Assembly (NCBI GenBank): GCA_003255065.1
Contig: QAOA01008668.1
Span: 266,183 to 330,182, forward strand
Direction of reading: 5' to 3'
Origin: Cercis canadensis
Taxonomy: Eukaryota; Streptophyta; Magnoliopsida; Fabales; Fabaceae
DNA length: 64,000 nucleotides
Below, one piece after another: positions 1-11,196 of the stretch. The notes under the pieces are model-generated. The model ran no database searches, was not told where the DNA came from, and saw nothing but the letters and a program-made list of their open reading frames with translations. Each line of letters starts with the position of its first letter. Position 1 is the stretch's first letter. Made by a program: the position numbers and the translations under genes.

Positions 1-611
1 TAGCTGCTGCTAATCCTCCTCTCTAAGCTTTGTCTTGCCTCTTCTCTGCTTTCAAAAAGTCCAAAAGTTCCTATTCTAAAACCTAAAAGTCTTTCTTATA
101 CTATTGTTACAAAATTCTAATTTAATTAAGGTAAATAAAAGTCACCACCTATAGTCCCAGTTGGAGCGCTGAGGCCCTTGATTTCGAGGGCTGGGACACT
201 TTGCCTCTGGTGAAATAAGGAGTTACGGGTGCTGAGGCTCCAATAAAGGAGGGTTGGGGCGCTTCTTTTCTACTTCTTTGAAGTTCTAGGCGCTGAGGCC
301 CTTAAAGTAGGCAGTTGGGGCTCTTGGCTTATGGTGCTGGGGCTCTTGAACTTCAGAGCTGAGACCTTTGGTTTCAAGAGCTGGGCTTCTAGTTTTCTGG
401 CCAAATTAAGTTGCTGAATTTTCCTTTGCTTTCTGCCTCCTTTGCACATACTTTAGCACTTATTCCATCTTATTGTACTAAATTCTTCATAACTTAAATA
501 AATCTACACAAGTAACAAAAGCACATAATTTAACATCAAAATTCCTTAAGAAACAAACAAAAAATATTAAACTAAAGATACTAAAGGAGTGGATATAAAA
601 TCCACTCAACA
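1..611 (-). mobile_element. Reversed LTR of the Athila-related Gypsy family, running off the window
   Basis: Read on the minus strand, this starts at 611 with TGTTGAGTGG and follows the same order of blocks as the LTR at 5045, including the stretch about an acid 'gcgct-gaggcccttg' motif and the 'gaagaggcaagacaa' stretch. It is clearly diverged from that LTR, so it is an older or different member of the family. It is a fossil; its other end lies outside the window. Confidence 0.8.
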
Positions 612-958
612 GTTTGGTAAGTTATATATCACATAGGTATGATTATTAATCCATTTCAAAATTCTGTGTGTAGGGGCTCTAGTTCTCTGGCCAAATTAAG
701 TTGCTTAATTTTCCTTTGCTTTCTGCCTCCTTTGCACATACTTTGGCACTTATTCCATCTTATTGTACTAAATTCTTCATAACTTAAATAAATCTACACA
801 AGTAACAAAAACACATAATTTAACATCAAAATTCCTTAAGAAACAAACAAAAAATATTAAACTAAAGATACTTAAAGAGTGGATATAAAATCCACTCAAC
901 AGTTTGGTAAGTTTATATATCACATAGGTATGATTATTAATCCATTTCAAAATTCTGC
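389..958. repeat. 290-bp direct tandem duplication at the LTR edge
   Basis: The stretch beginning ctagttttctggcc at 389 recurs at 679 with a period of 290 bases. It covers the outer part of the reversed LTR and about 55 bases of flank, so the LTR terminus occurs twice, ending at 611 and at 901. The copies differ at few positions, so the duplication is recent compared with the LTR. Confidence 0.8.
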
Positions 959-1051
959 ATGTACCATATATTTATAAGTTTTGATAGGAAGAATATATAA
1001 TAATCTTAGTAAACAACAATAGTAACAACAACAAAATAAAAATAATACAAG

Positions 1052-1510
1052 TAGTAAACACAAGTTGTAATTTAAGATACATTAAAATCCGTCCTCTTGT
1101 GAGAACTGAGAAACAACGAAGAGGCAATCATGTAGAATCAGCCAAGCAACAATAACAAAATTGAATGCAGCCACAATCAAATGTCACTAACTGTTGACTA
1201 AAATATTAGAATATTAGCAAAATGAAAAACTAGCAATGAAGAGTTGAAAAAAAGATTTTTTTTTAAAAAAAAAACAAGTTGTACAAGTAGTAAACACAAG
1301 TTGTAATATAAGATACATTAAAATCCGTCCTCTTGTGAGAACTGAGAACCAACGAAGAGGCAATCATGTAGAATCAGCCAAGCAACAATAACAAAATTGA
1401 ATGCAGCCACAATCAAATGTCACTAACTGTTGACTAAAATATTAGAATATTAGCAAAATGAAAAACTAGCAATGAAGAGTTAAAAAAAAAGATTTTTTTT
1501 AAAAAAAAAA
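1052..1510. repeat. Tandem duplication, period about 231 bp (copy 1)
   Basis: The block starting 'gtagtaaacacaagttgtaa' occurs twice in a row, each copy ending in an A-rich run. It contains no reading frame of note. The same pair is present at 15058-15490, so it predates the segmental duplication. Confidence 0.85.
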
Positions 1511-1791
1511 AAAAAAAAACCCAAAATGTGATAACTGATAATTGTTACAAATTTACTGGGCAAGCTACAGAACTCCAATCACAATCTCTACCGTGCTTCC
1601 ATGTAAACTTTTCGTTCATTGTAGTAGAAATCACCACCTAATCGTTCACTTTGATCAAAGCTGAGTAGAACACACAAAACAGCTTTTTCTCTCATTTTCT
1701 CGTCAAAAAATTTCCAATCTTAAACCCAAGTTGTCGCAGCAAAACAACAAAAATCCCTATGGCTGAAAGGCAAAAATTTGAACCAATGCTT

Positions 1792-1998
1792 AAGGTGGTA
1801 TCTGGTATAGGGAATTAAAGTTTTATTCCTACTCTCTTATGTGGAAAAGTTTTATTCCTATTTTTATTGTAAAATTTCATTTTGGCGTATCCTTTATGAA
1901 TAGGGATGATATCTTTCTCTTATAACAAACGCAAAAAAAAATGTATTCCCTCTCACTTTCTTAAAAATGTTAAAACATTTTTTATACCAAACACTGTA
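1792..1998. mobile_element. MITE-like short inverted-repeat element (copy 1)
   Basis: The left end reads ggtatctggtataggg and the right end reads ttataccaaacac, which are inverted complements over about 15 bases (GTxTTTGGTATA type). The element is about 0.2 kb, AT-rich and non-coding, as in hAT- or PIF-like MITEs. The superfamily is not established because target duplications are not clear. Confidence 0.4.
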
Positions 1999-2199
1999 AG
2001 AAACTCACAATTATAGGTTTTTAATACCCTATATAATTCCCCTAGGCTTGGGCCATCCTCCATAAAGAAGAGATCAAACCAACCAAATTTCTCCATCACA
2101 ACTATATGGATGAACTCACCATCTAATGAGGAATCGGGCTTGAATAATGGGCTAATGAGCTTAGTTGGATCAAAGAGTGGGTCATGATCCACAATGGCA

Positions 2200-2725
2200 T
2201 TGATATTATTGGGTGGCAGAACAGTGTTATTGGGCAACATGGGATTCAATGGCCAGTTGTGGTATAATAACATTCTTGTTCGCACAGGTGTGGACATTCC
2301 CAATCTTTGTTGTCTTTTGTCATCAGTATGAAGAAACTACTATGCATGCTTTTTTTCAGTTGTGCAAAAATCAAGAGCATTTGGGACCATGTTGGCATCG
2401 AATTAGTCCCTGAGCTTGATGATGCTGACAATTTTCAAACCTAGTTTTCTAAGGCTTGTGTTGGGTTGGATAATAAGCAGCTAGCTACTTTTGTTTTTGT
2501 GTCTAACAATATGTGGCAAAGGAGGAATGTCATTCGAATGGGAAAATCTCCAAGTCCATTGATGAATGCATGGAGTTCTGCTGTGTGTCTTTATGGAATG
2601 AGTTCACTGCCCTTCCTCCTGCATCGTCCAGTTACAAATTACAGCCTCACAAGTAGGAGAAGCCTGCAGCTCAGTATTTTAAGCTGAATGTGGACACTGG
2701 TTAACCTAGTTGGGGGTGGGGGAAT
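2200..2725 (+). pseudogene. LINE (L1-type) 3' relic: zinc-binding RT tail plus start of RNase H
   Basis: The plus strand encodes, in broken frames, a zf-RVT-like stretch (ILVRTGVDIPN, then paired cysteines, then EETTMHAFFQ), which is the zinc-binding tail that follows reverse transcriptase in plant non-LTR elements. A tryptophan-rich linker follows, and then the beginning of an RNase H fold (KLNVDTG, then GGxGVT). RNase H is cut off by the Copia-type LTR that begins near 2731. Stops and frame changes are present, so this is a dead fragment with no upstream RT core visible. A LINE-derived host RNase H-like gene is possible but less likely. Confidence 0.6.
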
Positions 2726-2730
2726 AGGAG

Positions 2731-3715
2731 TTACTATTGACCCCACAACTCTCTAATCTAGTTTCGATCATAACAAATGATCTTGTTTTGACCTTGTGCT
2801 TTGTCTTTAAGTGTTTATTTTAGAACAGGTTGTGAGAAATCTTGAGACCCAATTTTGTGTTTCAAGAACTGGTTTTGGCAAAAGATAACTTGTTCTACCA
2901 GTTGCTGTCTATCAAGTATTTGTTGATGTGGAAAGGACCTTTGTTGAATCAAGAAGACTCGAGAATATTTTATCTTTGTCAAGAAGTTTCCTGTGCAAAA
3001 TGAGGAAATTCTCTCATGGAGGTGTCATTGAGGAGATCCACAATTTAAGGAATACTGTAAGAATTGTTTATCTCTAAAATTAAAAGACATAATGCAAGTG
3101 AGATTTCCTTGCATGCTGCAGTTGATGGCTGTCCTAGCAAGGGCAGTTACCCGAGGTCTTCACGTGGAAGCGTTTGCCTTTTAAGAGGCATTTCAAGACT
3201 TCATAAGAGTATGAAAGATAGTGAGAGAGTAAGTCCAAGTGAGATAGAAGAATGCTTCTTCTTTGAATATTTTGTACTTCAATTTTTCTCTCCTTCTTCC
3301 TCAAGTATATTAACTGTAAATCTCTTCCCAGTCGAGAGAGTGCTTTTCATGAGGATTCATTTATGATAAAAGGGTTTTGTATTTAGATTTCTAGGGAGAA
3401 ATCTTGGTAAGTGTCTTCTTACATCTTTGTTGAAAGGGATAAGTTCTTGGTGAGCTTGAAGAAAACTATGGATGTAAATCTTGGAGAAGCTTGGACAACT
3501 AAACTTGGATTTTAGTGGAACCTAAAGAAATTTTTTCAAACCACTATAAAATCCTGTGTCAAATATCTTCTCCCTATCTTCTTTAATTTTGAGTTTATTT
3601 GTATCTATGATATCTCTATATGTTTCTATTGGTTAAAGCATGATATTCTGAGGAGTTATTCATTTGGTTTTCTGACTTTTGATCAGTTCTTATATCTCTC
3701 TATACATTGTGCTCA
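2731..3715 (+). mobile_element. SIRE-type Copia LTR (solo or partial), copy 1
   Basis: It opens with ttgaccccacaactctc and then 'tgatgataacaaatga' in the duplicate copy. This matches the opening of the Copia LTR at 58104 ('tgttagttccacaatttt', then 'gatgataacaaatgac'). It is about 1 kb long, typical of SIRE/Maximus LTRs. It lies inside the LINE RNase H relic. The right end is approximate, and it is a fossil with no internal region attached. Confidence 0.55.
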
Positions 3716-4168
3716 TCATCATCAATGAGCCAACCTTTAAACTCTCTAAACATCCAAAGCAGTCATAGTATGCAAAAAGAAAAAAAATAATAAAATGAAA
3801 GACACTCAAAGTTCTTCATGGACTCATCTCGTTACTCATCATCATTGTCATGATTATTGGGCGACTGGCTGGATCTATTTGTGGGACTAGAGCTGTGGAT
3901 AGAACCGAAGCGTCTCGTCTGAATGGGGGACGAAGCTACAAGTATTGGAAGAGTTTTTGAACCATTTCTTGTTACCCATTAAGCTTCAGTTACTGCTCTT
4001 TCAAAGTTGTTTGCTGGTCATTTAACTTTGACTTGAGTTGCTCATTTCAGGTGGTCGACTAGATGGATTCGATTTGACAAGTATGTCCCACCTCAAGTGG
4101 GAATTACCATATGTAAATCAAAAAAAAANAAAAAAAAAAAAAAAAAAAAGAATGAATGAAGTCAAAAT
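3716..4168. other. Unassigned stretch ending in a poly(A) run (copy 1)
   Basis: This 0.45-kb stretch ends in an A run of about 28 bases containing a single N (4128). The A tail suggests a retroposed 3' end, possibly the 3' UTR of the LINE relic upstream. In this copy the small reading frame seen in copy 2 (17668-17925) is interrupted. Nothing else was recognised. Confidence 0.35.
4128..4128. other. Single unknown base in a poly(A) run
   Basis: An isolated N sits within a run of A. It is one of four isolated Ns in the window that probably mark contig joins. Confidence 0.7.
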
Positions 4169-5044
4169 TGTCAGGTGTATAGTAAAATGGTTAGCACTGT
4201 ATTAAGTGCTTACCATAGACACTAGGCTAGGATGGTGGCCAATATGAAGCTGATTTCACATGGTGAAGTTCAGCAATATGGCAGGCGACCTTCTCCTATA
4301 AATAGGGAAGATTTCTGCCTTAGACTAGTGCAAGCAAGCAAGAAAAAGGGAGAGAAAAAAGGTAACAATTAGTGAGATAGCCACAAAACTTATTATGCAA
4401 TAAAGAAAAGCTCAAGTGAAAGGAAAGAAAAATAGAGAGAGCCAATTTGTGAGGGAGTGATGTTTATATCCATTAAAGCCACAAATTGAGAATACTATTT
4501 TTAGAGATTTTCATCTTGTGAGAGAGTGAAGTTGTAATCCCATTATTTTCATAGCGGAAGATTTTTTATTTGGACTAGGTCTCGTGATTTTTCCTTTTTA
4601 CAAGTTTTCCAAAAAGTTCTTGTTGTTCTTGCAGATGATTATTTTGCTATTCACTACACTATTTACAAATTCCATTTTACTATAAAAAATATCCCACTCT
4701 TTCCCAACAAAGTGGTATCAGAGCTTTGGTTATTAGGATATTTTTGTATAGCAAAAACGGAGAACATGGACAGCATGATCAAGTTGATGGCAACCAACTA
4801 TACAATTTTGAAGCCAATGATGGAGGATCTATTGTACATGAAAGATATGTGGAAAGCGATCAAGACTATTGATGGCAAACCAGTTAGTAAACCAACAGAG
4901 ATGAAGGATGAAGATTGGGAAATTCTCAACCGAAAGTGTGCTGCTCAAATCCGACAATGGATTGACAAAAGCATCTTATAGAATTTTGCTAAAGAAAATG
5001 ATTCTTATACACTTTGGCAAAATTTGTATAAGACATATGCACAA
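4169..5044 (+). mobile_element. Copia LTR, primer-binding site and gag start (copy 1)
   Basis: A 541-bp LTR (4169-4709, TGTCAGG...CCCAACA) is followed by a tRNA-Met primer-binding site TGGTATCAGAGC at 4713-4724. Then comes a gag start with the UBN2-type pattern: IKLMATNYTI, MMEDLLYMKDMW, and DEDWEILNRKCAAQIRQWID. The rest of the element is separated from this part by the Gypsy element inserted at 5045. It is a fossil. The LTR includes a TATA-like motif and 'ctataaatagggaaga', where transcription probably once began. Confidence 0.85.
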
Positions 5045-5589
5045 TGTTGAGTGGATTTTATATCTACTCTTTAGGTATTTCTAGCTTAATTTTTGGTATG
5101 TTTCTTGAGGAATTTGAATGCAAAATAATGTGTTTCTGTTAATTTGTAGGTTTGAGTTGAAATATATAGGTTCCATGATTTAAAGTGAGAAAATGACATA
5201 ATTCCGGAGGCTAGGACAGAAAGCAAGGGCTGGGGCTCTTGAAAGCAAGAACCCCAATGCCTATGCCAAGCAAAGGAACGCCCCAGCCCTTCAACTCATG
5301 CATCTAGCCAACTTTTAATGCTCCAGGTGCCCCAGCTCTCACCCATAGGCACCCCAACTCCTGCAACCTCCATCTTTTCCAAAAGGAAAGCTCCCTTGCG
5401 CCTCCCATGAAAAGCCCCAACGCTTACCTTTATTTTTTGTAAATGGAATTTTGTTTCCTATTTAAAATAGGATTATTTGTAATTAGTATAAATAGCTACT
5501 TTTAGGTTTTAAACTGGTTCTCTAAAAAGCTTAGACTTTTTGGAGAGTAGAGAAGAGGCAAGACAAGGATTAGAGCAAGGATTGGTGAC

Positions 5590-5891
5590 AGCAAATTTGG
5601 CCTTCTATTCTGAGTTTTATTCTTCTTTCCTCTCATATATGTCTAGAATTTCATCAATTCTCTTTTATTTTATAGTCATGAACTAATTTCTTTCTAGGGC
5701 TACAATATAGCCTAATTATGAATGGTAGTAGTTTTTTTTTNAGCAAATTTGGCCTTCTATTCTGAGTTTTATTCTTCTTTCCTCTCATATATGTCTAGAA
5801 TTTCATCAATTCTCTTTTATTTTATAGTCATGAACTAATTTCTTTCTAGGGCTACAATATAGCCTAATTATGAATGGTTGTAGTTTTTTTT
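5590..5891. repeat. 151-bp direct repeat around a single N (likely contig overlap)
   Basis: About 150 bases starting agcaaatttggccttc occur at about 5591 and again right after the N at 5741, nearly identical. Element 2 has only one copy. The pattern fits two contigs whose overlapping ends were placed end to end with one N. Confidence 0.75.
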
Positions 5892-6384
5892 TTGGAATTA
5901 ATCTAAGATTTCTTTTTTATTTGAATATTCATATTTGTTCTTCATGCTTCTAATTGCTGATCACCAATTAGTTGATAAGTTAATCACAATGAGACTGGAA
6001 GGAGATTTGTGTGTCTAGTTCATTGGAACATATACCATAGGTTGCATATAGGATAAAGATATACCTCTATGGTCTGTGTAGTCAATTAAAGGAATCCATA
6101 GAATTAAATGAAGTTCTTATTTATTCGTAATTCACATAAGAATATAATGGGTTTATAACTTAGAAATATTTTCACTAGACCTTAGGAGAAGCTAATGAAT
6201 AATTTAGGGAATCTTGGCTAGCAACTAGAGAGATAAATCTAGATTAAGGAATTAAGGAATGAAAGCTGTGGTTAATTAATATTGATGCTCAATAATTCCT
6301 ATTTTAATCTGATCATTTATTTTTATTTTTAGTTATTTTAAATATTTCTTTTGCCTACACTTTTAGGAGATTTTCTTTTGGTGT

Positions 6385-7540
6385 ATGAGAAAAACTAGAA
6401 GCAACTCTTTATTCCCATTTGATTCTGCGATAGAGAAGACCTGTCGTAATAATAGAAAAGAAAATAGAGTATCAACCAAATTTTTTATAAACACAATGGT
6501 AGAAAGAAACCCTCCGAAGGCATTACTGACTATGTTATTCCTCTATTCATGGATACCACCTCTAGTATAAGGCGACCTGCAATTCAAGCAACCTTTAAGA
6601 TAAACCTGATAGTTATTCACATTGTTCAATTGACCAAATTCAATGGATTAGCTATTGAAGATCCACATGCTCACATTGCTGGTTTCTTGGAGATATATGA
6701 TACATTTAAGCATAATGGTGCTTCTGATTATGATGTTCGACTTCGTCTTTTTCCATTCTCATTGAGGGATAAAGCCAAGTCTTGGTTGTAGTCTTTGCTA
6801 GTGGGAACCATCACTACTTGGGATATCTTGGCTCAAAAATCTTTAGCCAAATTCTTTCCACCTGCTAAGACTGCCAAGATGAGGAATGATATCACTACTT
6901 TCAGTCAACAAGAGTCACTTTAGGAGGCTTGGGAAAGGTATAAAGAACTACTTCACAGATGCTTCCACCATGGACTTCCTGATTGGTTGCAACTACAGAC
7001 CTTCTACAATTGGTTAATAAGTTCAATGAGGACACTAGTTGATGCAGCTACAAGTAGATCCTTAATGAGAAAGACATATGAAAATGCTAATGACTTGTTA
7101 AAGGAGATGGTTTCTAATGTCTATCAATGGCCTACTGAGAGGTCTGCACCACGTAAGATACTTGGCGTTCATGAGGTTGATATCCTTACATCTCTATCTG
7201 CTAAGATGGATTCTATCTCTAAGTAGTTAACCTCTATGAATGTCAATGTCATCCATTCTCCTCTTGAGATTTGCGACCGCTGCAGTGGATCTCATGCTAA
7301 CACAGATTGCTAAGTTGACAATCCTTTCTCTCTATCTCAGTCAGAGGAAGCACACTTTGTAGGAAACCCAAGTAGGCAGAATAGCCCTTACTCTAACACA
7401 CATAATTCGAGTTTGAGAAATCACTCTAATTTTTCTTGGGGAAATAATCAAAATTCTGCTCAGACACCAGTGCAAGATTAACCACCACCACCTAAGGTTT
7501 CTTTGGAAGATGCTCTTGCCTAGTTAACAATAAAAACCAA
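6385..7540 (+). pseudogene. gag region of Gypsy element 1
   Basis: It matches the Athila-type gag of element 3: DPHAHIAGFLEIYDTFKHNG, FPFSLRDKAKSWL, then WERYKELL and the zinc-finger-like C-D-C pattern near the end. This family packages element RNA. The copy is a fossil with several breaks. Confidence 0.85.
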
Positions 7541-7547
7541 TTAATTT

Positions 7548-8830
7548 ATGGCAAGAATAGATGCCTCCATTCGAAACTTGGAAGTACAAATGGGTCAATT
7601 ATCTAGAATACTTAATACTAGACAACATGTGTCTTTGCCTAGCCATACGAAGGTGAATCCTAAAAAGCATGTCATGGCTACCACTCTTCGTAATGGTAAG
7701 AATTTAGATGAACCATCTGAAGTTGCAAAGAAGATGCCCATTAAGTTAGTTGAGCTTGATACAAAGGAAGACACCCCAGTGGAACCACTTATGAAATCTA
7801 TGAAGAAGACATCTAAGTTATTTACAGATAATTCTTCGTCTTATGTTTCACCTCTTCCATTCCATTAGAGGTTCTAAAAGAAGAAGCTGGATAATCAATT
7901 CTCTAAATTTTTTGAAGTGTTCAAAAAGCTGCACATCAACATCCCATTTACAAATGCTCTTGAGGAAATGCCCAACTATGTCAAATTTATGAAAGACATT
8001 ATGTCTAACAAAAGAAAGCTAGAAAAATTTAAGATCGTTGCACTTACTGAAGAGTGTAGTCTTATCTTGCAAAGGAAATTGCCACCATAATTAATAGATC
8101 CAAGGAGTTTTAATATTTCTTGCACTATTGGCAACATATTTTTTGGTAAGGCACTTTGTGATCTTGGTGCTAGTATTAACCTTATGCCTATTTTTGTTTT
8201 CAAAAAATTGGGTATAGGAGAAATAAAACTAACCTCCATCTCTTTTAGATTGGTAGATAGATCAATCATGTATCCAAGGGGAATCCTAGAGAATGTATTG
8301 GTGAAAGTGGACAAGTTCATCTTCCTAGTGGACTTTGTTGTGCTTGACATGGAGGAGGACCAAAAAATTTCTATCATTCTGGGTTGCCCATTCTTAGCAC
8401 CTGGGAAAGCTCTCATTGATGTGCAGAAATGGTAACTTACTTTGAGAGTGCAAGGTGACCAAGTCTCCTTCAAAGTCTTCAAAGAAATAAAGCACCCAAA
8501 TGAAGTAAATGTGTGCTTTAAAATTGACACTATAGATAGAAGTACCAAATTGAAGGATCCAATTGAAGTTTGCACTGTGGGGACATCTAATAAGGAAAAA
8601 CCGCATGATTTAGAGTCTAAAGACAAGAAAATTTCCAATGATCAAGGAGCTAGTTACCTTACATCGAGTAGAGCCTCATAAGAAAAGAAAGAAAAAGAAG
8701 CCATCCTTTAGCAAGATATTTTTGGAGCACCTTGGTAAATTTTCTTGCTATGAGAAAGCAAACAAGGTATGGAAACTTAAAATGCATGGCAAAATCCATG
8801 GACATAGAGATGGTGGAGTAAACTTCTAGA
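7548..8830 (+). pseudogene. Spacer and retropepsin region of Gypsy element 1
   Basis: The spacer carries a conserved INxFxxxxQMG-like stretch (DASIRNLEVQMGQLS) and a lysine-rich segment. The protease region shows the DLGASINLMP active-site motif, then [11 protein letters not shown]-type and IILGxPFLA motifs typical of retropepsins. A basic tail follows. It is a fossil with several breaks. Confidence 0.8.
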
Positions 8831-8869
8831 AGTCCTCTACTACCATTTTTTTTTTTTTTTATCCTGGTT

Positions 8870-9979
8870 GATTCTAGAGATAGTTTGGTTGAAGACTATA
8901 AATTAAGTGCTATTTGGGAGGCAACCGAAGAGTTTTTAGAATTCATTTTAATTTATTTAGCTTTATATTCTCTTTCGAAGATTTTAATTCTAGCTACTAA
9001 GTTTAATTTTAATGGTTAATTTTCTAAATTTTTGCAAGGCATAAATCCTAAGTGTGGTGGTTGCATTAGTGGCAGATTGCCCAAAGTTATGGAGTAACAA
9101 GCACCGTAGCGCTAGGTTGATAGCGTCGCAATGCCCATGGCATAGAGAGCAAGTACCGCCACCCTTATGCACATGAGCATTACCCACTCAAGAAGCGGAA
9201 CTAGCGTCGCGAAGCCACAAGCTTAGTATAGTAGTGCCACGACACTAGCAAGGGAGCGTAGGGGCTCCTGCAAATCAGCACCCCTGCTCCTGTGACTTCC
9301 AAGTTTGTTATTGAAAAAAAAAACCCAAAAAAAAAATATTCTGGTGTGCCCAAAACATGGTTTGACTAACACTTCCAAAAATTTAGTAATCCTCTTCTTG
9401 CTCCCAACACATACCCTTCCTTGGTTGCTTAGGATTTCCTAAACACAAACCTTCCATCAATGGAAGCCATCTCCAACCCAATCTCCACCTTCAAGTTCCA
9501 TATTTTTGCTTCATCTTCATGATCCAACATCATCAATCCTTATCAAAGTCACTTGTTCTTCATCCCTCACCATCAAGCCACCAAGAACAACACCCAAGGA
9601 AGACCAAAAAATTCCCATTCTTCCACAATCCCATTAAACCTTCACTTCACAAACCATTTTCGCACCTCTCCTCCCACTACCCACACCATTTTGGTCAACA
9701 TTCCACTCACCCACACTCACTAGACACACACACACTGATTCAACTCAGTCCATCAAGGAGTCTTTCAATTTTTGCTCTTCCAAGGTATTTTTCTCCTCTT
9801 TTTATCTTGTTTAAGTATTCTTGGATGACATTTGGCCAAATGGAGGTAGTACATAATTGAACTACCCTTGAGAGGTTGTGTTTTGAGGTGAGCCCACCAA
9901 GTGTTTGTTAAAATGCTTGAATGAACTTTTGTATAGGAATGGGTTCGAAATTGCTTGCTATGGTGCTTGAATTGTCTTT
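8870..9979. other. Non-coding tail of Gypsy element 1, first part
   Basis: It begins with a conserved block (tataaattaagtgct, then gggaggcaacc) also found in elements 2 and 3. It then holds a GC-rich cluster of AGCGC-type motifs (about 9090-9260) and a C/T-rich stretch (9470-9790). Reading frames here such as 9519-9860 have no recognisable domain and low-complexity composition, so none is called. Confidence 0.6.
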
Positions 9980-11196
9980 TGTTGAGTGGGTTTTATACCC
10001 ACTCTTTAGATCTCTTTTACTTAATTATTTGGTTGTTTATTGAGATTAATCATCATCTAATGGGATGTTTTATGTTAAATTGTAGGTTCCATAGGTTAGA
10101 ATGAAGAATTGAAGAATTGGGAAGTTTCTATACCAGAATTCAAGCGCTGCGGCGCCCAAAACCCAGAGCTGCGGAGCCTGGAGCATGAAATTTAAATGCG
10201 GGATAGCAACTCAGCGCTACGGCGCTGAAAATCCAGCGCTGCGGCGCTCACGCGTGGAGAAAATTGGTGTTTTTTGACAGAGAGTCAGCGCCGTGGCGCC
10301 CAAAATCCAGAGCCGCGGCGCTCGTGCGATTTTTCTGAACACATGCCCTTTTCTTTAGTTTCTTTAGGGCTTTTAGAGAGAGTATAAATAGGAAATTTTA
10401 GGAATTCTTTGTGGGATTCTTTTCTGGACTTTTGGGAGGCAAGAAGGAGAGCAAAAACAAGTATTGGAGAAGGGCACAACAAGATTGGGGCTTCTCTTCA
10501 GAGTTTTTAATCTTCTTCCCTTTGAACCATGTCTAGATTTAATTTTACCTTGTTCTTCCTTTTTGCTATGAACTAAATTCCCTTCTAGGGCTATGATGTA
10601 GCCTAGCTATGATGATTTGTTATTTTCTATTTCTTTAATTCAAGAACTCCTTTATTAAATTGTCTTCTTCTCAAATCTTCATGCTTCTAATTGCTTGATC
10701 AACAATTAGTTGATTAGATAATTACAATGAGACTGGAAGGTAATTTGTAATTAAATATCATAGAGACATAGAATTAAGTGAATTTCTAAGTTGTTCGCAA
10801 TTCACATAGGAATATCATGGGTTCATAACTTAGAAATACTTTTGTTTGACCTTGGGAAAGGCTAATAAATAATTTAGGGTTCTTGGCTAGCAATTAGGAA
10901 TATTGTTCTTGGTTAATGAATTAGGAATAGCAAATCGGAATAGCTATGGTGAAATCAAAAGCCCTAGATATTTTTCTCTCTTGCTAATTCTATCATTTTG
11001 CTGGTTTAGATTGTTAGTTTTCTGGTTTAGTTTGTTTTTATCTTATTTTAAGTTGTTTCTTGAAAATCTCTCCATATTGATTGATTAGATAACATTAAGG
11101 TCAACCAAATTTTGGTAGTTGATACATTAGTCCTCGTGGGAACGATAACTCTATCTCATCTTATTACTTGGAAACGATAATGTACACTTGCGTTAA
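9980..11196 (+). mobile_element. Solo LTR of the same Gypsy family inside element 1
   Basis: It starts TGTTGAGTGGG, contains the GCGCTGCGGCGCC-type motif cluster (10140-10330) and ends near 'gtacacttgcgtt', matching the order of the complete LTR at 59049-60405. At the equivalent place in element 2 (about 23693) there is no LTR, so it most simply inserted after the segmental duplication. It is closer to the element 3 LTR than to its host's own LTR. Confidence 0.8.

Larger units (their letters stand above)
902..5044. repeat. Segmental duplication, copy 1 of the 4.1-kb nested-relic block
   Basis: This matches 14917-19037 base for base apart from a few percent of substitutions and short indels. 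Both copies are bounded by a reversed LTR edge on the left and by an Athila-type 5' LTR on the right, inserted after the same bases (gacatatgcacaa). A shared internal breakpoint shows that the nested structure existed before the duplication. Confidence 0.9.

Noticed and set aside
1953-2303. 116-residue minus-strand frame, also present at 15926-16213
   Set aside because: Kept open in both copies only because the blocks are recent duplicates; no domain, and it overlaps the plus-strand LINE relic.
7976-8638. 220-residue minus-strand frame
   Set aside because: Antisense shadow of the Gypsy protease region.
9519-9860. Frames in the C/T-rich stretch, also 23169-23575
   Set aside because: Low-complexity histidine/serine/threonine composition, open in two frames at once, inside the non-coding tail.
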